Shown piece by piece: positions 24,101 through 25,000 of a stretch of 25,000 nucleotides of DNA. Origin of the DNA: Tubiluchus corallicola. Taxonomy: Eukaryota; Priapulida; Priapulimorpha; Priapulimorphida; Tubiluchidae. The DNA is taken from the NCBI GenBank assembly GCA_030141605.1, contig JAQGDQ010000102.1, forward strand, positions 169,676 to 194,675, given 5' to 3'. Numbering within the stretch: the stretch's first letter is position 1; every line of letters begins with the position of its first letter. Made by a program: the position numbers and the translations under genes. The notes below the pieces were generated by a model, which saw only the letters and a list, made by a program, of their open reading frames with translations, was not told the DNA's origin and did not search any database.

Positions 24101-24149
24101 AAATGCCAAAGCCAAAGTTCATCCGTGAAGTACTAATCAGATGCATGAG
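5268..24149 (+). CDS. NCBP1: NCBP1 (nuclear cap-binding protein subunit 1, CBP80), 5' 14 coding exons, partial
   Basis: CBP80 pairs with the small subunit NCBP2/CBP20 to bind the m7G cap of RNA polymerase II transcripts in the nucleus; the complex supports splicing, 3' processing, export and the pioneer round of translation (known for the family). Coding join: 5268-5301, 7736-7821, 8282-8382, 10529-10613, 11670-11741, 12716-12823, 13510-13631, 13908-13977, 15652-15867, 17000-17097, 18262-18325, 19294-19404, 22916-22980, 24012-24149. The join gives 456 complete codons with no internal stop. The product starts [11 protein letters not shown] and has a bipartite basic signal (RRR at 3-5, KRRR at 16-19). 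It then has a MIF4G domain (about residues 29-240) with [30 protein letters not shown] and DLVNCHV, and a second helical domain with [44 protein letters not shown] and [11 protein letters not shown]. It lines up with human NCBP1 almost without gaps. An in-frame TGA at 5247 fixes the start. The C-terminal third is outside the window. I see no frameshift or premature stop. Confidence 0.97.
5726..5743. repeat. 18-bp perfect palindrome
   Basis: TAGTCTACTAGTAGACTA equals its own reverse complement. It is too short to type as an element. Confidence 0.8.
7012..7658. mobile_element. Non-autonomous TIR element (647 bp) in NCBP1 intron 1
   Basis: The left end TGTGTGCTTGCA (7012-7023) is repeated inverted at 7647-7658. 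Homology continues inward for about 50 bp: CCATAAGTCG near 7035 mirrors the reverse complement near 7625-7635. Both ends abut TATA (7008-7011 and 7659-7662), a possible target duplication. No transposase is visible, and I cannot name the superfamily. The interior holds a long hairpin (7099-7152). Confidence 0.65.
7099..7152. repeat. Long hairpin with a 22-bp perfect palindromic core
   Basis: GTCAAATGT at 7099-7107 pairs with ACATTTGAC at 7144-7152. Inside, 7114-7135 is a perfect 22-bp palindrome centred on TTTTTTATAAAAAA. It sits inside the TIR element of intron 1. Confidence 0.8.
7736..7821 (+). CDS. NCBP1: NCBP1 coding exon 2 (residues 12-40)
   Basis: Entered in phase 1 after TTTTTACAG; ends in phase 0 at GTAACA. 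It encodes the second basic cluster, KRRRTS, whose threonine and serine correspond to phosphorylated residues of human CBP80. It closes with [12 protein letters not shown], the start of the MIF4G domain (human: HLESLICKVGEK). Confidence 0.95.
7822..8281 (+). other. NCBP1: NCBP1 intron 2 (460 bp)
   Basis: Bounded by GTAACA and CTGATTTACAG. AT-rich sequence; I see no other feature in it. Confidence 0.85.
8282..8382 (+). CDS. NCBP1: NCBP1 coding exon 3 (residues 41-73 plus 2 nt)
   Basis: Encodes [17 protein letters not shown] followed by [12 protein letters not shown], nearly identical to the human MIF4G helices. The donor is the GTACGA at 8383, chosen because it gives phase 2 and joins exon 4 as ICRCAVKMPEK, matching the human spacing LCTVARLLPEK. 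Confidence 0.95.
8383..10528 (+). other. NCBP1: NCBP1 intron 3 (2146 bp)
   Basis: Runs from GTACGA to TCTCACAG. It holds a GAT-rich microsatellite (9088-9216) and a possible solitary Tc1/mariner-type end (9832-9858). Otherwise AT-rich with no supported exon. Confidence 0.8.
9088..9216. repeat. GAT trinucleotide microsatellite with degenerate flanks
   Basis: The pure core is (TGA)n at about 9101-9123, flanked by interrupted GAT/GAC/GGC triplets. Because the period is 3 it keeps a frame open that would read as an Asp-rich peptide. This is low complexity inside an intron, not a gene. Confidence 0.85.
10529..10613 (+). CDS. NCBP1: NCBP1 coding exon 4 (residues 74-102)
   Basis: Follows CTCACAG and completes a split Cys codon (TG|T). 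It encodes [20 protein letters not shown] and then RNYNCGGE, matching human [20 protein letters not shown]. Ends in phase 0 at GTAAGC. Confidence 0.95.
10614..11669 (+). other. NCBP1: NCBP1 intron 4 (1056 bp)
   Basis: Bounded by GTAAGC and TTTCATAG. Contains an 85-codon antisense open frame (11347-11604) whose status is uncertain; nothing else recognised. Confidence 0.8.
11670..11741 (+). CDS. NCBP1: NCBP1 coding exon 5 (residues 103-126)
   Basis: Encodes [15 protein letters not shown] and then a segment ending HEARIV. The human segment is FVEAMIRQLKESLKA and then NEAVYLV. It is one residue shorter than human if the next exon starts VRF. Phase 0 at both ends, donor GTAAGT. Confidence 0.92.
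11742..12715 (+). other. NCBP1: NCBP1 intron 5 (974 bp)
   Basis: Bounded by GTAAGT and TTATGTTTAG. A purine-rich GAGA tract lies at about 12152-12210. No exon or element recognised. Confidence 0.82.
12716..12823 (+). CDS. NCBP1: NCBP1 coding exon 6 (residues 127-162)
   Basis: Encodes [15 protein letters not shown] and, further on, EDSIPQ. Human is VRFLSDLVNCHVIAA and then EEDVPQ. Part of the MIF4G domain. Phase 0 to phase 0, donor GTAACA. Confidence 0.95.
12824..13509 (+). other. NCBP1: NCBP1 intron 6 (686 bp)
   Basis: Bounded by GTAACA and CTGCTTCTAG. I see nothing else in it. Confidence 0.85.
13510..13631 (+). CDS. NCBP1: NCBP1 coding exon 7 (residues 163-202 plus 2 nt)
   Basis: Encodes [20 protein letters not shown] and then [13 protein letters not shown]. 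Human reads VRRDWYVYAFLSSLPWVGKE and then LYEKKDAEMDRIF. Phase 2 end at GTGAGC; the following intron is the shortest in the gene (276 bp, 13632-13907). Confidence 0.96.
13908..13977 (+). CDS. NCBP1: NCBP1 coding exon 8 (residues 203-226)
   Basis: Begins after GATTTTAG, completing AG|T (Ser). It encodes [13 protein letters not shown] and, after a few residues, PHPQEE; human has RRQKTHVPMLQVW and PHPQEE. Phase 0 end at GTAAGT. Confidence 0.95.
13978..15651 (+). other. NCBP1: NCBP1 intron 8 (1674 bp)
   Basis: Bounded by GTAAGT and GTCATTCTAG. A patch of higher GC at about 14290-14640 contains a hammerhead-like motif (14358-14387) and a consensus CRE-type palindrome TGACGTCA (14582-14589). Its origin is unclear, perhaps a decayed retroelement. 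The remainder is AT-rich and featureless. Confidence 0.75.
15652..15867 (+). CDS. NCBP1: NCBP1 coding exon 9 (residues 227-298)
   Basis: The longest exon, 72 codons. It encodes [29 protein letters not shown], a PPPH segment and [10 protein letters not shown], with the same length and order as the human segment. It spans the end of the MIF4G domain and the linker to the second helical domain. Phase 0 to phase 0, donor GTAGGT. Confidence 0.97.
15868..16999 (+). other. NCBP1: NCBP1 intron 9 (1132 bp)
   Basis: Bounded by GTAGGT and TATGTTTAG. No exon, element or tandem repeat recognised. Confidence 0.82.
17000..17097 (+). CDS. NCBP1: NCBP1 coding exon 10 (residues 299-330 plus 2 nt)
   Basis: Encodes [19 protein letters not shown] and then ERKD. 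Human is GPVMPGSHSVERFVIEENL and then ERKT. Phase 2 end at GTAAGT. Confidence 0.94.
17098..18261 (+). other. NCBP1: NCBP1 intron 10 (1164 bp)
   Basis: Bounded by GTAAGT and TTTTTATAG. Contains an exact 23-bp tandem duplication (17875-17920); otherwise AT-rich with nothing recognised. Confidence 0.82.
17875..17920. repeat. Exact 23-bp tandem duplication
   Basis: The 23-mer starting ATAATATAATAAATTG and ending TGCACAT occurs twice head to tail without a mismatch, which suggests a recent slippage event. Confidence 0.9.
18262..18325 (+). CDS. NCBP1: NCBP1 coding exon 11 (residues 331-352)
   Basis: Completes a split Cys codon (TG|T) and reads [20 protein letters not shown], against human AAQLVSYPGKNKIPLNYHIV. 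Phase 0 end at GTAGGT. Confidence 0.95.
18326..19293 (+). other. NCBP1: NCBP1 intron 11 (968 bp)
   Basis: Bounded by GTAGGT and TTGTTAACAG. About 60% of it is one hAT-like MITE (18553-19157). Confidence 0.85.
18553..19157. mobile_element. Non-autonomous hAT element (605 bp)
   Basis: The left end CAGTGGCATAGCAAG matches the inverted right end CAGAGGCGTAGCAAA at 12 of 15 positions, and similarity continues inward for about 45 bp. Both ends fit the CAG(T/A)GGCGTAGC type of hAT terminus. The flanking 8-mers are ATATTTAC (18545-18552) and ATATTTGC (19158-19165), a target duplication with one mismatch; 8 bp is the hAT norm. No transposase is visible. Confidence 0.85.
19294..19404 (+). CDS. NCBP1: NCBP1 coding exon 12 (residues 353-389)
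   Basis: Encodes [10 protein letters not shown] through [15 protein letters not shown], against human VIFAELFQLP and [15 protein letters not shown]. Phase 0 to phase 0. The donor GTATCC is a weak match to consensus, but the protein alignment into exon 13 (LAQAVEML) places it here. Confidence 0.94.
19467..20174. mobile_element. Tc1/mariner-type (pogo/Tigger-like) MITE, 708 bp
   Basis: The left end CAGTAGGTCCTCGCATAACG mirrors the inverted right end CAGTAAGTCCTCGCTTAACG with two differences, and the adjacent bases read GAC in both. TA flanks both ends (19465-19466 and 20175-20176), the target duplication of this superfamily. Subterminal CGTTAAGCGA-like motifs recur on both sides. No transposase frame is visible. 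Confidence 0.85.
20217..22590. repeat. 39-bp minisatellite array of about 2.4 kb built from 13-bp subunits
   Basis: About 60 head-to-tail units. Each 39-mer is three diverged 13-mers: AGTGCTTGCTACT, AGTGCTTCTTACT and ATCGTTTGTTATT. Shorter 26-bp units (one 13-mer missing) occur from about 21300 and dominate the degenerate tail (22400-22590). Point variants (GCTGCT, GTTACT, TTAATATC, TTACTGTC) recur in ordered blocks. The period is divisible by 3, so frames stay open as [13 protein letters not shown] repeats, but there is no reason to think it is translated. Confidence 0.95.
22916..22980 (+). CDS. NCBP1: NCBP1 coding exon 13 (residues 390-410 plus 2 nt)
   Basis: Encodes [18 protein letters not shown] and then CID, against human LAQATEMLYMRLDTMNTT and then CVD. 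Phase 2 end at GTATTG. Confidence 0.95.
23297..23400 (-). repeat. tRNA-derived SINE-like fragment
   Basis: The minus strand reads CTCTAGTGGTAACGCATCC, resembling a pol III A box and D arm. About 25 nt later it reads GGTCGTGAGTTCGACAC, resembling a B box and T arm. The anticodon and T stems pair poorly, so a functional tRNA is unlikely; a tRNA-derived retroposon fits better. No poly-A tail or target duplication was identified. Confidence 0.45.
23531..23773. repeat. Foldback (inverted-repeat) element with palindromic centre
   Basis: The left segment TTTGTTACCAAAGTTGAAAA continuing as ACAGGAAAT (about 23546-23574) recurs inverted at about 23729-23758 with one difference. Weaker similarity extends each arm to roughly 100 bp. 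The centre is a perfect 16-bp inverted repeat, CTTCTGCTTACAAGGC (23654-23669) and its complement (23671-23686), separated by one base. On the minus strand the interior contains two tRNA-like half modules. Confidence 0.8.
24012..24149 (+). CDS. NCBP1: NCBP1 coding exon 14 (residues 411-456 plus 2 nt)
   Basis: Completes AG|A (Arg) and reads [18 protein letters not shown], then [10 protein letters not shown] and RCM. Human: [18 protein letters not shown] and PKPKFVREVL. Ends in phase 2 at GTGAGC. The next exon (human LSYHQRILDIVPP) is not in the window. Confidence 0.96.
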
Positions 24150-25000
24150 GTGAGCTTGCTTTGCCTTTCAGCAAACACTTCAACATTCAAATGTTTTATC
24201 TCACCTGTTTGAATTATCAACATTTGCCTGATAATTTAAATCAGAGTACTGCTACAATTACTGCAGTACTTCCTAATTATGCAATGCACTGTTTTTTAAT
24301 GTGATGAATTACTGGCAGGGCCAAATTATAACCTTTTGGGGCCTCCCGTGAAACGGAACCACCCTCTAACTCGCCCGCACACGTCTTGAATATTTTTTAC
24401 TCCTGACATATTTTAGCGACATTCTCATAGCTTGAAGTAAACTTATTGCAAATTCCTTAAATAAACCGGAACAGCCGTCATTTGTTTGTCAATAAAATAT
24501 TATTTAAGAAATACCACTGTTTTACAGTTTATTGCAAACATTTAGCATATGTTTCAACTCAACTGTAGTGAAAAATAGATTTTTTACCGACTGTTGTAAA
24601 GCTCTAGGCCCCCCAACTTGTTGACCACTAGGTTGCAAGCCTATAGGATTATCCTGCCCTGATCGTTAGTATAGCACAATTTTGATCTTTACATTTTTAA
24701 TAATCATAATCAATATCAATTTAAACTGTAATGATTAATAAAGAATGATTCAAACACTTCACATTGCAATAGTTTCAAATTACTGCATTTATTTCACACA
24801 AGTAGAAAACACCTTATGTATTGAAGAGAGTTTGAAGATAGTGAGTAATAACCGAAATCTGGATCTTTCCCAGTTCCTCACCTGATGACCATTTTCCTTC
24901 TGTGGTAATTTTGTATGTATGTTCCGTTGTATGTATGTTTTGTTTGTGTGTGTCATTTGTGTGGTGTTGATGTCATTTGAGTTTAATTGCATTTACAAAG
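24150..25000 (+). other. NCBP1: NCBP1 intron 14 (incomplete)
   Basis: Starts with GTGAGC and runs off the window. It holds a hAT-like MITE (24316-24661). The rest is AT-rich, ending in a GTATGT/GTTTGT-rich stretch; no NCBP1 coding sequence is seen. Confidence 0.8.
24316..24661. mobile_element. hAT-like MITE (346 bp)
   Basis: The left end CAGGGCCAAATTATAACC, followed by TTTTGGGGCC, mirrors the inverted right end CAGGGCAGGATAATCC, followed further in by TTGGGGGGCC. Such CAGGGC...GGGGCC ends are typical of a hAT group. The flanking 8-mers ATTACTGG and ATCGTTAG agree at only 4 of 8 positions, so a target duplication is not shown. Confidence 0.6.

Overview
The window carries the 5' part of one animal gene on the + strand: NCBP1, the large subunit (CBP80) of the nuclear cap-binding complex. 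Fourteen coding exons between 5268 and 24149 join, all with GT-AG introns and compatible phases, into 1370 nt of open frame (456 codons plus 2 nt). Every exon translates to recognisable NCBP1 sequence. Human NCBP1 is 790 residues, so roughly the first 58% is here and the 3' exons lie beyond base 25000.

The DNA is AT-rich, with small exons (34-216 nt), introns of 0.3-3.5 kb, and intronic debris of hAT-like and Tc1/mariner/pogo-like non-autonomous transposons, tRNA-like repeats and minisatellites. This indicates a metazoan nuclear genome, probably an invertebrate. I cannot name the species.

Layout. Positions 1-5216 lie upstream: an 17-18 bp minisatellite (913-1265), an element-like patch rich in TTCGAA motifs (about 2507-2909), and a near-perfect 973-bp tandem duplication (2768-4713). 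A strong splice acceptor at 5215-5216 precedes a short 5' UTR and the NCBP1 start codon at 5268, so a 5' UTR exon or a trans-spliced leader is likely. A possible upstream exon, MAALTQERYLA followed by GTGAGT, sits in the second duplicated copy at 3962-3995. Coding exons 1-14 follow. Exons 1-2 hold the bipartite nuclear localisation signal, exons 2-9 the N-terminal MIF4G domain, and exons 9-14 most of the second helical domain.

The introns hold most of the unusual structure: a TIR element with an internal palindrome in intron 1 (7012-7658), a GAT-rich tract in intron 3, a hAT MITE with an 8-bp target duplication in intron 11 (18553-19157), a pogo/Tigger-like MITE flanked by TA in intron 12 (19467-20174), then a 2.4-kb array of 39-bp units built from three diverged 13-mers (20217-22590). 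Intron 13 holds tRNA-like sequence and a foldback structure (23531-23773), and intron 14 another hAT-like MITE (24316-24661). I see no second gene that I can support; two antisense open frames are flagged only as weak candidates.
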